Of a DNA stretch of 64,000 nt, positions 35,668-45,716 are shown piece by piece (within the stretch, counting starts at the first letter, position 1; each line of letters opens with the position of its first letter). The stretch is taken from positions 310,001 to 374,000 of the forward strand of contig LODT01000037.1 of NCBI GenBank assembly GCA_001606155.1, written 5' to 3'. Source of the stretch: Tieghemostelium lacteum (taxonomy: Eukaryota; Evosea; Eumycetozoa; Dictyosteliales; Raperosteliaceae). The position numbers were made by a program, and so were the translations under genes. The notes below the pieces were generated by a model. It saw only the letters and a program-made list of their open reading frames with translations, was not told the origin of the DNA and searched no databases.

Positions 35668-36033
35668 TTGTGCAAAGATAACCACTTTAACTCTATCCGA
35701 GATAATGTTCTGAGGTATGAACCTCACCGGCAAAAAATTTTGTGCACAATTACTCGTAGTAAAACATTTCACAACCTTGATGTAAATAGAATTAAAATGA
35801 CTGAATTATTAGGTCAAGATGCTATTAATGCACTATCATCAAATAATAAACCCATTGACATTTCGGATCCAGGGACAAAATTTATACAATTAGTTCACCA
35901 ATATCCTACAAATAGAAAAGAGAATATTGATAGAGAAAAAGTCTATTTAAATACTACGGGGGCTGCATTTGATTTGTTTATATTCAATGGAAATGTTATG
36001 ATTGCTGGTAATAACTCAAAAAAATTAATATGA
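35668..36033 (+). pseudogene. C-terminal fragment of an unrecognised gene
   Basis: An open frame of about 140 codons, without a start ATG at its front, ending ...VMIAGNNSKKLI. The composition looks truly coding (ITRSKTFHNLDVNRIKMTEL; DIADPG-like turns). Coding-like words in another frame lead into it (TSWSTEYPKGLGQRFEELE), so it seems the tail of a decayed gene or the last exon of one with unseen introns. Its last 40 bases recur at 37,034. Confidence 0.4.
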
Positions 36034-36057
36034 AAACATAAAAAAAAATGTTGAAGT
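35993..36057. repeat. 65-bp direct repeat, copy A
   Basis: About 64 of 66 positions match 37,034-37,099 (one T/C change, one extra A). It covers the last codons and the 3' flank of the fragment above. Confidence 0.9.
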
Positions 36058-36493
36058 AAAAATGTGAAAAATGGTGCAAATTACAAATACCTATATCTAT
36101 TCTAGATTAAAAAAAGAACAGGATCTATTTTGGGATTTTATTAATAGTTTATTGTTGTTACCACTACAAATTTTCTATCAATCGATAAAAAAAAAAAACA
36201 ATCATTTGACATTGCTTTCAATTTTTATATCAATAATATCTCCTTCTCCACTTCACATAATCACCCTTCCAACAATACTTGTATATAATCACAAAAAAAA
36301 AAAACTTTTTCAAATATTTATATATAAATAACTCAACAACATTAGAGACAGTGAATTCTATATTTTCATAATAGGTATGTAATTCTGAAAATCAATTACA
36401 AGTAATAAAAAGATCAGCAACTAATACAACACAATGAGCGTAATGATTTTCATTGTGGTATTATAACATCAGTTTAACTTGGTATGAAAGAAA

Positions 36494-36979
36494 ATGACAA
36501 TGTCTAAATTTTCGTATATAAATATAGTTCCTGATAGTATGGTTATATTGGAAGATAAATTTGGTGTTATAGTTGCTGATCTTTTTATTAAAGCTACAGG
36601 GACTGATGATTGTGATACAATAGTAGTAAAGATCTGTGAAAGAGATATGGTTTTATCTATATTGAAAATAAGATTGGATCGTAGTGCTAGGGTATTGATT
36701 GTAAGATTAAAGGTTATGGTTAATATAGATACAATGATTAAAATACATAAAGAGAGTGAAGAACTCATTTTATTTGAAAATAAGTATATAACAAGATTGT
36801 GGAATAGAATGATATTGGAATCAAGAACTGAACGATGCTTTAGAGAAATAGAAGATAGTAAATATTCATGTTTTAGTATTTTAATGAGATACAAAAGTAG
36901 ATTAGATTTTTATCTAAGAACAGATAATGAACATTACCTCAAATTAATCTCTAATGTTGCAAATTATTACAAAGATTGA
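36494..36979 (+). CDS. Hypothetical 161-residue protein
   Basis: Starts at an ATG with A-rich context, intronless. No signal peptide or membrane segment. The sequence is rich in Ile, Val, Arg and Asp (VPDSMVILEDKFGVIVADLF; CERDMVLSILKIRLDRSARV), suggesting a small alpha/beta domain then helices (LWNRMILESRTERCF). I do not recognise it. It lies between the two copies of the 65-bp repeat, so it may have been carried in with a duplication. The stop is followed by an inverted repeat CAAAGATT/AATCTTTG. Confidence 0.45.
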   Translation: MTMSKFSYINIVPDSMVILEDKFGVIVADLFIKATGTDDCDTIVVKICERDMVLSILKIRLDRSARVLIVRLKVMVNIDTMIKIHKESEELILFENKYITRLWNRMILESRTERCFREIEDSKYSCFSILMRYKSRLDFYLRTDNEHYLKLISNVANYYKD

Positions 36980-37010
36980 ATCTATAGAAAAAAGAATCTT
37001 TGAAATAGTT

Positions 37011-37037
37011 ACATATGAACTCTTTGTATTCATATGT
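37011..37037. repeat. Small perfect hairpin
   Basis: ACATATGAA and TTCATATGT, 9-bp arms with a 9-base loop, between the 161-residue ORF and repeat copy B. Confidence 0.55.
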
Positions 37038-37099
37038 TATGATTGCTGGTAACAACTCAAAAAAATTAATATGAAAAACATAAAAAAAAATGTTGAAGT
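37034..37099. repeat. 65-bp direct repeat, copy B
   Basis: Same sequence as 35,993-36,057; here it lacks an upstream frame and ends 30 bases past the stop codon of the coiled-coil gene on the other strand. Confidence 0.9.
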
Positions 37100-37128
37100 G
37101 TATCGATATGATAAATGATAAATGATAT

Positions 37129-38018
37129 TTATGTTGTTTTTTTATATTTTTTCAGCGGTGAATTTGATTCATTATCAATATTATCTTCAACACTTAAAGT
37201 TCTTTTTGAAATTAATTGATCTACTTGTTTTTTTATCTCTTCTAGTGTTTCATTATTTTGATTAATGATACCCTTTAATTCAATATTCTCCTCAATCTTT
37301 GTTTGGTATTCTTTTTGTATTTGTTTATTATTTAGTTGTAGCTGTTGATTCTCTTGTTGCAGCTGTTGATTCTCTTGTTGCAGCTGTTTATTCTCTTGTT
37401 GCAGCTGTTGATTCTCTTGTTGCAGCTGTTGATTCTCTTGTTGCAGCTGTTGATTCTCGTGCTGTAGCTGTAGATTATCAATTAAGTTTTGAAAAATAAT
37501 AAAGTTTTTTTGATTTACTTGGTTTACTAATTGAGGATTAGCATTAACAATTATATTTACTGTAGGTTGTAGAATGTGTACTCTGGGTAAATCATTCTCT
37601 AAAATGTGGTTTACAAGTTTGTTATTATTATTTTTTTTTCTCTTTTTCTCTATTAGAGAGACAATAGATTCATCTAATACTTTTATTTTTTCTCTTTCTT
37701 CTGTAGATATCTCTTTTTTTAGCTATTAAAATTAGTAATTGAGGATATGAGGATATTCATGAAAATTTTAATACCTACAGTGAGATAGAAATATCCACTT
37801 TTAGTTGTTGGAATGCCGATATAGTTCCATATTTCTCTAATTGACACATTATATCTAGAAGAATACTTATTGATTGGGCTGTCTGGTTCGGATTTACGAA
37901 TCACAATTTTTTCTTTTAAATTTGATCCTATATTATTTATGTTTAAAATATTATATTCAAGCTTAATAATCTCTGAAAGAAGCTCTTTAACTCTATTGCA
38001 GATATTATCATTCGACAT
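37129..38018 (-). CDS. Coiled-coil protein with Gln-rich heptad repeats, two exons
   Basis: Exon 38018-37779 (MSNDNICNRVKELL...) joins over a 56-base GTAGGT..AATAG intron to 37722-37129; phases agree and give 277 residues. The second exon has no ATG, so simple ORF listing misses it. N-terminal 80 residues: a small folded part (SIREIWNYIGIPTTKSGYFY, perhaps helix-turn-helix-like), then a basic KKRKKNNNNK patch, a PTVNIIVNANPQLVNQ segment, and seven or so heptads of QLQQENQ type, then more coil (IEENIELKGIINQNNETLEE) and a basic SPLKKYKK end. It could be a nuclear coiled-coil dimer; function unknown. Confidence 0.65.
37341..37466 (-). repeat. Six tandem 21-bp units coding heptads
   Basis: Units of GCTGTTGATTCTCTTGTTGC plus A (plus-strand reading), 21 bases each, the third with TTTATT and the last degenerate. 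On the minus strand each codes one coiled-coil heptad (QLQQENQ). Confidence 0.9.
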
Positions 38019-39254
38019 TTTTATTTGATAATAGGATATACTTTTACAATGTAGAAATTTTATTAGAGGTATACAATAATAAGGCAAATTCTACAAAGGC
38101 CAATCTCATAACCGTATAGATTATCGAGGGGCAATATATCTTTCTTAAAAAATTTAAATTGTTTGCTGATTTATCAATAATAGATGTCACATCTATTGAA
38201 GTTTTTGGGTCAACATTTTTTATATGAGTTAGAATATATAAAGTATATCAAAACTGGATAAATTTAGGTGTAAGTTTTTGCCAACATAGATTCAGGAATA
38301 GTCAAAGAAGATCTCCACGAATCTATGGTGGTGTTTACCATACTACCCACCAATTCTTTGGCCCCAATATGACTACTATTGCAATATTTTAGCTCACCAA
38401 ATTTTAATTTTAAAAAAAAAATAGAGCATTAGAGGAAAAAAATAATATTTTAAAATAATGTTTGATAATATTAAAAATTAGTTGTCTTAATTTATCTTCA
38501 AATAAACAGTTGAACTGATATAGGAACTGATGGTAAATATACTACTCAATTGTTGATACAAATTTAATTAATTGATAATTTATTAGGAAAGGAATAATTA
38601 AATATTTTTTCATATTAATTTATTTATTAATCATTGATATTCATTTATTCTTTGATATTTGTTTGTAATGATGCACTGGATAACTGTTCAAAGAATAATT
38701 TAATATAAAGAATAGAAGTGAAGGTAAATGTCCTTTGTCATAATCAATTGTTATTTTTAAACATTGGTATAATAATGTTATCAATTACAAATTTGGTTTT
38801 ATAAGATTGTTCCATCATTTTTTCATCGTCATCATATCATCGGATAGCTATATCATTACATAATCCTATATTTGATTTGGGATGTTGTTTTGTAGTAGTA
38901 GTTGTAGTGGTGCTTGGATTTGTGGTTTTTAATTTTTTTTGAGATGGTTGTTCAAGATATTTGTGTCAGAATTATATTGGTTTAAATCATCCTTTTCATT
39001 CTTTCCTTGCTCACTATTATCTTCAATATCTTTAAAATTGTCATCTTTATTTGGAGCTATGATTTTATTCAATATCAATACTTGAGAAATGTTAAGTGCA
39101 ATTCAACAGACTACAATGAATATTGATAATATATAAAGAGCATCCTGAAAATGTTACAAAGAATATCTATTTTTTTCATACACCAATTCAAGAGTTTCAA
39201 CTGACTCATACAGTACCTTGTGAATTAGAAAAACAAACATGTACATAGAGTAAG
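38019..39254. other. Spacer with decayed coding-like stretches
   Basis: Two minus-strand stretches look like old coding sequence. At about 38,264-38,410 a frame reads SSHIGAKELVGSMVNTTIDS and ends in TAA. At about 38,880-39,080 acidic and Thr-rich words appear (DIEDNSEQGKNEKDDLNQYN). Neither gives a gene I can support. Confidence 0.35.
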
Positions 39255-39535
39255 AAAAGATATGACGCCTGCTATTGATGATAGATATGATTTAATCATT
39301 TCAGCACCACCCTATTTCAAGAGTGATATATCTATAGATCAACAGGTTAGTGCTATGAAAACCAATAGAAGAATTGCAAGACATACTCATACACTATCCA
39401 TGAAAGATCCGTTGTAAAATTACTTAAACTTAATACAGGTATATTTACTACAATAGTATCTATACCATACCCTTCAGATGATCTTGAAGAAAAGGATCTA
39501 AAACAAGGTCTAGTACTCTTAGCTCCGTGGGAAAT
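39255..39535 (+). pseudogene. TrmN6/YfiC-like tRNA methyltransferase relic
   Basis: The stretch reads DDRYDLIISAPPYF, then RRIARHTHTLS, and after an interruption IPYPSDDLEEKDL. This is the order of motif IV (family: DLI-SNPPYF), the following R-ARHT-LS block and the next strand in bacterial-type TrmN6 (tRNA adenine-N6 methyltransferase). NPPY has become APPY, and a stop plus a frame change split the pieces, so it is dead. No N-terminal SAM-binding part was seen upstream. A host or transferred gene remnant. Confidence 0.5.
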
Positions 39536-39604
39536 GTAAAAAATTTAAAATAACAGTTAGTTGTAAACTTTAAACAACATATTAAACTTTTATTTTTTTT
39601 TAGA

Positions 39605-40686
39605 TTATTTTGAACTCTTACTATCAAATTTACGATATTGTCCAATAACTAAAGCATGATGTCTTTCATATGGGTCTAAATGTTTGAGATAATGTTTTGG
39701 TTTCAGTTTGTCTGCCTTTAATTTTTCGATTTCTAATTGTACAACGACATCGGTTGGGGCTGTGGAATCAATACAATTGGCTTTAATAGAGATAATAAAG
39801 TGACCGCCATTCTTTAAGAAATAGGCAGCGTTTTGAGCGACAATTTGAGCTTGATTTGGTTGAGCAACATCTGCAAATAAGACATCTACCATACCAATGA
39901 GCATTCTGTATTTTTGTGGGTGACGGGCATCTTCAATGATTGGGATAACATTGGTTCTCTTTTTAGCCATACCAATGAGATCACGACCTGAACGATGTGA
40001 CAATTCAATACCATATACAACACCAGTTGGACCGACAATATCACTGACATGTGATACAGTAGTACCAGAAGCAGCACCTAGATACAATACTTTACTACCT
40101 GGTTTAATTGGTAATTCTTCAATACCTCTGTGAATACCTGCGGCAATCTTTGATCTGAATGGATTCCAAATTCTATATTCTTTCTTTTCAGTACCAACTT
40201 CGACAGAGACTCTCTTTTCACCATATACAGATTCACCCATAACTGAGTTTAAGGTGGCCAATGATTCTTCTTTACCTTTAACTAAATAGACACCTTCGAA
40301 ACGTGGATGTGGGACAACAACGGCTTTGGCTCCACCTTTTGGTGCTCCAATTCCACCTCTTCCTCTTGGGGCACCTCTACCTCTTGGTGCACCACGACCA
40401 CCTCCACGACCACCTCTATCTCCACCGAATCCACCACGGCTTCCACCTCTTCCACCTCTATCTCCACCACCGAATCCACCACCGAATCCACCACGACTTC
40501 CACCTCTTCCACCTCTATCTCCACCGCCTCCACGGCCACCACCTCCACGACCTCCTCTATCTCCACCACCTCTTCCACCTCTAAATCCACCTCTGCCTAT
40601 ATATATTTTTTTGTAATAATTATGTATTAGATATTTTTATATATTTTTAATATTAATTTACTGTAGTAATATTTCTTTAAATCCAT
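39605..40686 (-). CDS. fbl: Fibrillarin (box C/D snoRNP methyltransferase)
   Basis: The main exon (40596-39605) holds a Gly/Arg-rich domain (about 80 residues of RGG and GGFGG), then the conserved fibrillarin fold: [21 protein letters not shown]-binding [44 protein letters not shown], and HALVIGQYR at the end. The protein puts 2'-O-methyl groups on rRNA in the nucleolus. The first exon is unsure. ATG 40686 with donor GTAAAT at 40661 gives [12 protein letters not shown] (338 residues, 65-base intron). ATG 40800 with donor GTACCA gives MSEG-RGG (333 residues), more fibrillarin-like but with a poor donor. Both keep frame. Confidence 0.93.
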
Positions 40687-41068
40687 TTTGATTTTACTCT
40701 ATATCTTTTCATTTCGGGAAAAAATATAAAATCTGATCAAAAGGTCAACAATAAAGAAATATAGGTGATTGTGATGATAATTGATGGTACCTTCTGACAT
40801 TGTATAACTTTATAATTTAACTTTTATTCTTTAAAGAAAGAACTGATCTTTGAATAGTTGATAAGAAAAGAATAAAATAAAGGAAAAAAAGTAATAGTTA
40901 TAGAGTTACTAAAGCTATAATCGTTTTTTCAAAAAAGAAAAAAAAATTTTAGAAAAAAAAAATCATTAAGTTTCGTCGTTCGTTTTTCCACCAAAGTAAC
41001 GTTGATCCTTTAATTTTTTAATTTCTATTTAAATTGAGAAAATCAAACACATGTGTACTCAAATAACA

Positions 41069-41240
41069 ATGTCTTATTGGAAAGGTTTGTTTTTGTTAAT
41101 TTTTTTTAATTTTTTTTATTTAATATTATATGTTCACAAAATAAAAAAAAAGATAATTTTCAGTTTTAAAAGGAACAAAAGTAAAACCTTATAAACTTGG
41201 TTGGATTTTAATTATTAATTTTCTTCCACTGTGTAGTTGA
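41069..41240 (+). CDS. Possible 30-residue small protein, two exons
   Basis: ATG TCT TAT TGG AAA G joins over a 79-base GTTTGT..TTTCAG intron to a short exon ending in TGA: MSYWKVLKGTKVKPYKLGWI and ten more, mostly hydrophobic, residues. The A-rich ATG context, the T-rich acceptor and a shared promoter with fibrillarin favour a gene; its tail overlaps the 3' end of the SH3 gene by 26 bases. Small mitochondrial subunits have this look (MSYW start, one short hydrophobic helix), but I cannot name it. Confidence 0.3.
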
Positions 41241-42283
41241 ATGGGAAAAGTCCAGTTTTTCCATGTACAGAACCCAACCACCAACCAGAACCATCAGTGT
41301 CTTTACTGATCACTGTAATAATATCACCTTCTTTAAATTCTAAATCACCAGGTTGTTCAGGTACACAACCCCATATAGCCTTTACAGTTTTTTTGCCAGG
41401 TGGAGGTGGTGGAATTCTAGAAGACAGAGGTCTTTTTAGCGGTGCTGTATATTGAGGTAGTGAAGGTGGTTGTTGTTGGTCAAAAATCAATGGAGATGAT
41501 ACATTTTCATAATTCGATCCTGATGTAGGTGTTGGTGAAGTTGTTCTATTGCTATTACTATTAATATTACTATGATTGCCACTAGAGGTAGTTGATGATG
41601 CTACTCCAGTAATAGGAGATGAGTAAGATGATGTTGGTGAAGTTGATGAAATGGGTGGTTTTGGGGATTGTACATTATTAGGTTGAGTATAAGTGGTGAT
41701 TGGTGTAGATCCACCAGGAAGTGTCACTGGGAATGACATTCTAGTTGGTGTAGGTGGAAGTGGATGAGTAGGAGGTGTTGGTGAGGATGCTAGCCGTGGT
41801 CTATTTACTGTACCACTACCACTACTGGTAGTACTATTATTTGTATTATTAAAGTTTGTGCTATTATTGACAGATGTAGGTGGTGAAGTTGAAGATGTTA
41901 CATTATTTAGATTAGTAGTTGTTGTGTATGATGGTGTAGATATTGGTGAGTTATTAGTTGGTGTTCCGCTTGAAACTTGAATATTTGTAGTTGGTGAACC
42001 AGATGGTTTAATACCACCTAGTGAAGTATTTCTGTTCAATGGTGGTTTATCTGTTCCAATTGGTTTACCTGATGTTATATTTCCTGAAGATGTCTATTGT
42101 ATATTTATTATTCTATATTAGTACCTCTATTATCTCCTCTCTCTATTAAGAACAATACATTACATTTCTCTTTAAATATTTACTGATATTCTCTGGAATA
42201 TCATCTGTGAATGCTATTCTACATTTAAAGCAATATTTTGCTTCTTTTTCATATTCTGTTTTACATTCGGGGCATGTAACCAT
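41215..42283 (-). CDS. Zinc-ribbon plus SH3 domain protein, two exons
   Basis: Exon 42283-42164 (MVTCPECKTEYEKEAKYCFK...) carries a CPxC..CxxC zinc ribbon. It joins over a 70-base GTAATG..AATAG intron, phase 0, to 42093-41215; total 332 residues. The middle (about 40-270) is a disordered Ser/Thr/Pro/Asn region with many PxxP (PPTHPLPPTPTR; SSRIPPPPPGKK). The last 60 residues form an SH3 domain (KAIWGCVPEQPGDLEFKEGD; GWWLGSVHGKTGLFPFNYV-like). Likely a cytosolic adaptor linking Pro-rich actin or endocytosis partners; the proline tract could bind its own SH3. The second exon alone has no ATG start, supporting the join. Confidence 0.8.
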
Positions 42284-42793
42284 TCTATATAATATATATA
42301 ATAAATAAATCCTCTTTCTATGTTTTTTTCTTTTAAATTAATATATTATGATAATTAATTAAAAAATCTAATATTGATAATTGTTTGGAATAAATTAAAA
42401 AAAAAATAATGTTTGAAAAAATTTTTTCTGTCCTGATGAATATAAATTATTTGATCTATCAATATTTAAAAAAATAATTAGTGATACAAATAAATAAAAC
42501 CAAAAAAAAATTTTAAACAAATGATTTCAATTGATAAATAAAATTTCAATCAATAAATTATTGTGATAATTTAAAAATTTGCTAAATTCGATGAATTCGC
42601 AAATGGAAGAAAAACTTCAAAGAATGAACAAAATACTCTTTAGAATATTTAGATTTAATATAGAATTTTAATAAATAAAATAAATGAATACAATATATAG
42701 TGAGAAAAGAATAACTCTTTCTATTCCATAGGTGTATATGTAGTTTTTTTTTATAGTTGAAAAAGTATTTTATTATTAAACAAATCCAATAGT

Positions 42794-43349
42794 TTAGAAA
42801 GCGGTTTCGTTCTTCTTTTTCTTTTCTCCACCTAAATAGATAAAAATGATATATATTAGAATAAAATTCATACTCAAAGTTGTTACTATTATTCGTATTT
42901 TGATGCATACCAAGTTCGAAACGTTTGCAACGTTTGAGGACTTGTTGTTTCTTGTGACCACATGAACATTCCATTCTTAAAACGATCTTTTTAGTAGTCT
43001 TAGCCTAAAATAATTATATGTTAATGATCTCTATTCTTAAACTTTCTTGTTATGTGTGATATCCTACTTTCTTGTGGAAAACTGGTTTGGTTTGACCACC
43101 AAAACCTGATTGTTTTCTGTCGTAACGTCTTTTACCTTGGGCAAAGAGGGATGGTTTACCAGCTTTGTATTGAGTTACTTTGTGTGGAGTGTGTTTATTG
43201 CATTTATCGCAATGGGTCTTACGGGCTTTTGGAATGTTGACCTAATTTATCATCCAAGTATTAATAACGACTCTCTAATGCAGATTAACGTAATCTGTTA
43301 ATCTGGTGTGAAAAATGCCTATAATGCATTATATATGATAGCCTACCAT
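42794..43349 (-). CDS. rpl36a: 60S ribosomal protein eL42 (L36a/L44), four exons
   Basis: Exons 43349-43347 (the ATG alone), 43241-43068, 43004-42911 and 42831-42794 join in phase to 102 residues: [86 protein letters not shown]. It is a zinc-binding protein near the E site of the large ribosomal subunit. The Pro of GGQTKPVF, the position tied to cycloheximide sensitivity in fungi, is present. Four exons in such a small gene contrast with the mostly intronless neighbours; an ATG-only first exon is known for ribosomal protein genes. Confidence 0.94.
43281..43305. repeat. Hairpin in intron 1 of the eL42 gene
   Basis: CAGATTAAC and GTTAATCTG, 9-bp perfect arms with a 7-base loop, inside the 105-base first intron. 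Confidence 0.6.
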
Positions 43350-43598
43350 TTTACTCTATTACAGGTGTGATGAAAAACAATAAAAAAACTTTTGAGTCAA
43401 GTCTCGAATTAAAATTTTTTATTTTTTGATTTTTTTTTCAATTCGAACGAGACCATAGTTTAAATAGTATGGAGAAAATGTAATTTGATTGATTTTCAAT
43501 TAAAATAAAGTTATTTATTGTAAATTTAATAGAAATTTTAAATCACATTTTAACTTGATCTAAATTTAAATTTCTCTTTCATTTTGTGTTCACAGATT

Positions 43599-43784
43599 TT
43601 ACTTTGAAATTTTTACTGATGAGGTAAAAGTAGTTTGTTCATACATCCAATTATCTGATTCTAAATTATTTACTTTTTTCTTTAAGTCTTCTAATATTTC
43701 CTGATGTAGTTCTTCATTTATCAAATCTCCTACTCCATCGGTAATTAATAGTGATTTTTGGTAAAATGGATCTCTTTCTTTTTG
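43599..43784 (-). pseudogene. Short coding-like fragment
   Basis: An open minus-strand frame of about 60 codons with no ATG at its front: DPFYQKSLLITDGVGDLINE followed by an amphipathic EILEDLKKKVNNLESD helix. It ends in TAA. Probably the tail of a decayed gene; family not recognised. Confidence 0.3.
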
Positions 43785-44700
43785 TTATTACAAATTATTT
43801 TTAGTGTTAATTATTTGATTTTAGAAAATAGTGTGAAAGGGTACAGTGGTAGTAGTGGTGTGTTTTTGGGTATGAGTAAAAACACAAATCAAGTAACAAT
43901 TTCATATGAAATATTAAGATCAAAAATATTTACCAATTATAGGTTGTGGATTCATTTATTAAAATATCAAGTTTGATGGGTTTCTCTAGTGTTGCAAAAA
44001 ATTGGAACGTTGTAATTTAAGAAATCGAAATTGTAATGATTATATTTATATGAAAAAATTACACCATCAAAGCTCTGAAATTTTTTTTAATTAAAAACTT
44101 TTTTTTTTTTTTCCCTCATAACAACATTTTCACACCAAACCACTATTAATTATTTATTAAAAAAAAAAGGTAAACAACGATTATTTCAATATTTACAAAA
44201 AGAATAAATGTGATATGAAAATGTGTGCAAATTTCACAATTTTAAAATAGCAAAAATACACACACCCACACCAAATCACATTTTTATTTGTTCATCAAGT
44301 AGATAAACATATAAAAATATATACATTAATTTTTTACACACCCCACCAACAACACAAACACACTATATTTGCTCTATCACCAATCACAGTATTATAAAAT
44401 CTAATACAATGATTGATTGTATGTTGTATAGTATAGTGGCCCACTTTTTGAAAATGGGTATATAAACACTAATTACCACCTCAACAAAAAATTTACATGC
44501 GACCTAAAAAAAATTTTTAATTAAATTCTCTTTTTCAATCATCACATTTTCATTCTTTATTATATTACTTATTATTATAATAGAAAATCAAATTATTTAC
44601 TCTCTTTCTTTTTTTTTTCTTTTACCAATTTATATAGTAGTGTAAATAAATTTCAACAACAGAGTAGTATTAAATATATATATAAAATTTAAATTATAAA
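43785..44700. other. A/T-rich spacer and tetraspanin promoter
   Basis: No gene seen. The 200 bases before the tetraspanin ATG are T-rich then A-rich, the usual dictyostelid promoter pattern. Confidence 0.5.
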
Positions 44701-45470
44701 ATGGTTGATACATCAGATCTTCTTCCAAAAACACCACGTTACTTAAAAGTACCATTAATTATATTAAATGCAATCTTATGGGTAAGTTTTTTTTTTCTAG
44801 AGTCCAGTATTCAAAGGAACACAAACTAATTAGGATGATAATGAAATGATCGATTGGAAATGATTAGATTCTAGGTTTACTTTTAATTATTTTAGGTGGT
44901 GTTGCTGTTTCTAAATTCTCAAATATCAAGGAGATGATTTCCATTTCCATACCTGCAGGTCTCATTGTTATTGGTGTTTTCTTTGTTATTTTAACCATTG
45001 TAGGTTGTTTTGTAGCCTACAAAGAAAACTTGGTAGGATTGGTATTCTACACTGTATTTATGTTAGTTCTTTTGGTTTGTTTAATTGGTGTCGGTGGTGG
45101 TGCCCTCTCTTACCGTAACGATGTTGAAACTCCATTACACAAGGCTTGGAGTCTTTCAGATAACAACACCAAGAACATTATTGAAGACTACTTCCAATGT
45201 TGTGCATGGGATGAAAATGAAAATTTGACTATTGGTACCAAATGTCTAACCAGCGAACCTATTCCAGGTAATCCAGTCCCAATTATTGTCAGAACTAACC
45301 CTGATGGACCATACTGTAAAAACACCATCATTGACTTTGTTCAAAAGTATCTCTATTTGGCTGGTGCTGCTGGTCTTACCATTGGTATCATTGAATTCAT
45401 TTCAATGTTATTCGCCTTGTTCTTGATTATTCGTATCTGTAACAGTCCAAGATCAAAATCATACGATTAA
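44701..45470 (+). CDS. Tetraspanin, two exons
   Basis: Exons 44701-44781 and 44868-45470 join over an 86-base GTAAGT intron (phase 0) to 227 residues. Four membrane segments: about 18-40, 50-75, 83-105 and 195-220. The large outer loop (about 108-190) has the double Cys CCAW (family: CCG), two more Cys (GTKCL, PYCKN) and NxS/T sites, enough for two disulphides. Tetraspanins organise membrane microdomains at the plasma membrane or endosomes. The CCG Gly is Ala here, as in several divergent protist tetraspanins. The short cytosolic ends (MVDTSDLLPKTPRYLK; NSPRSKSYD) lack known motifs. Confidence 0.9.
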
Positions 45471-45716
45471 TTCTATAAATTGAATTGATTTTTTTTTTCT
45501 TTATAGCTTATTCATATACAATAATAATCACACTCTCACTCACCTCACAATATACACTCTCACTCAACTCAACAATCATAAATAAAAATTTTCATTCTTA
45601 TTGAAAACCAAAAAATTCATATAATCTTCTTATTCTTGATTTTTACTCATCCCTTTCACTTTTATCTACTTTTTCATTTTTTTAAATATTTAATTAATTA
45701 CCTTTCATTCAAACAA

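Noticed and set aside
36071-36331. 86-residue plus-strand frame
   Set aside because: Low-complexity, T/A-driven composition with no support for a gene.
37299-37499. Plus-strand VAAVDSL repeat frame
   Set aside because: Antisense of the QLQQENQ heptads, which fit a spliced minus-strand gene.
40282-40630. Glu/Val-, His- and Pro-rich frames
   Set aside because: Alternative readings of the RGG-coding repeat of fibrillarin.
42582-42974. 130-residue minus frame
   Set aside because: Runs through introns and the 3' flank of the four-exon eL42 gene.
43758-43976. 72-residue plus-strand frame
   Set aside because: No ATG start and weak composition; the opposite strand looks more coding.
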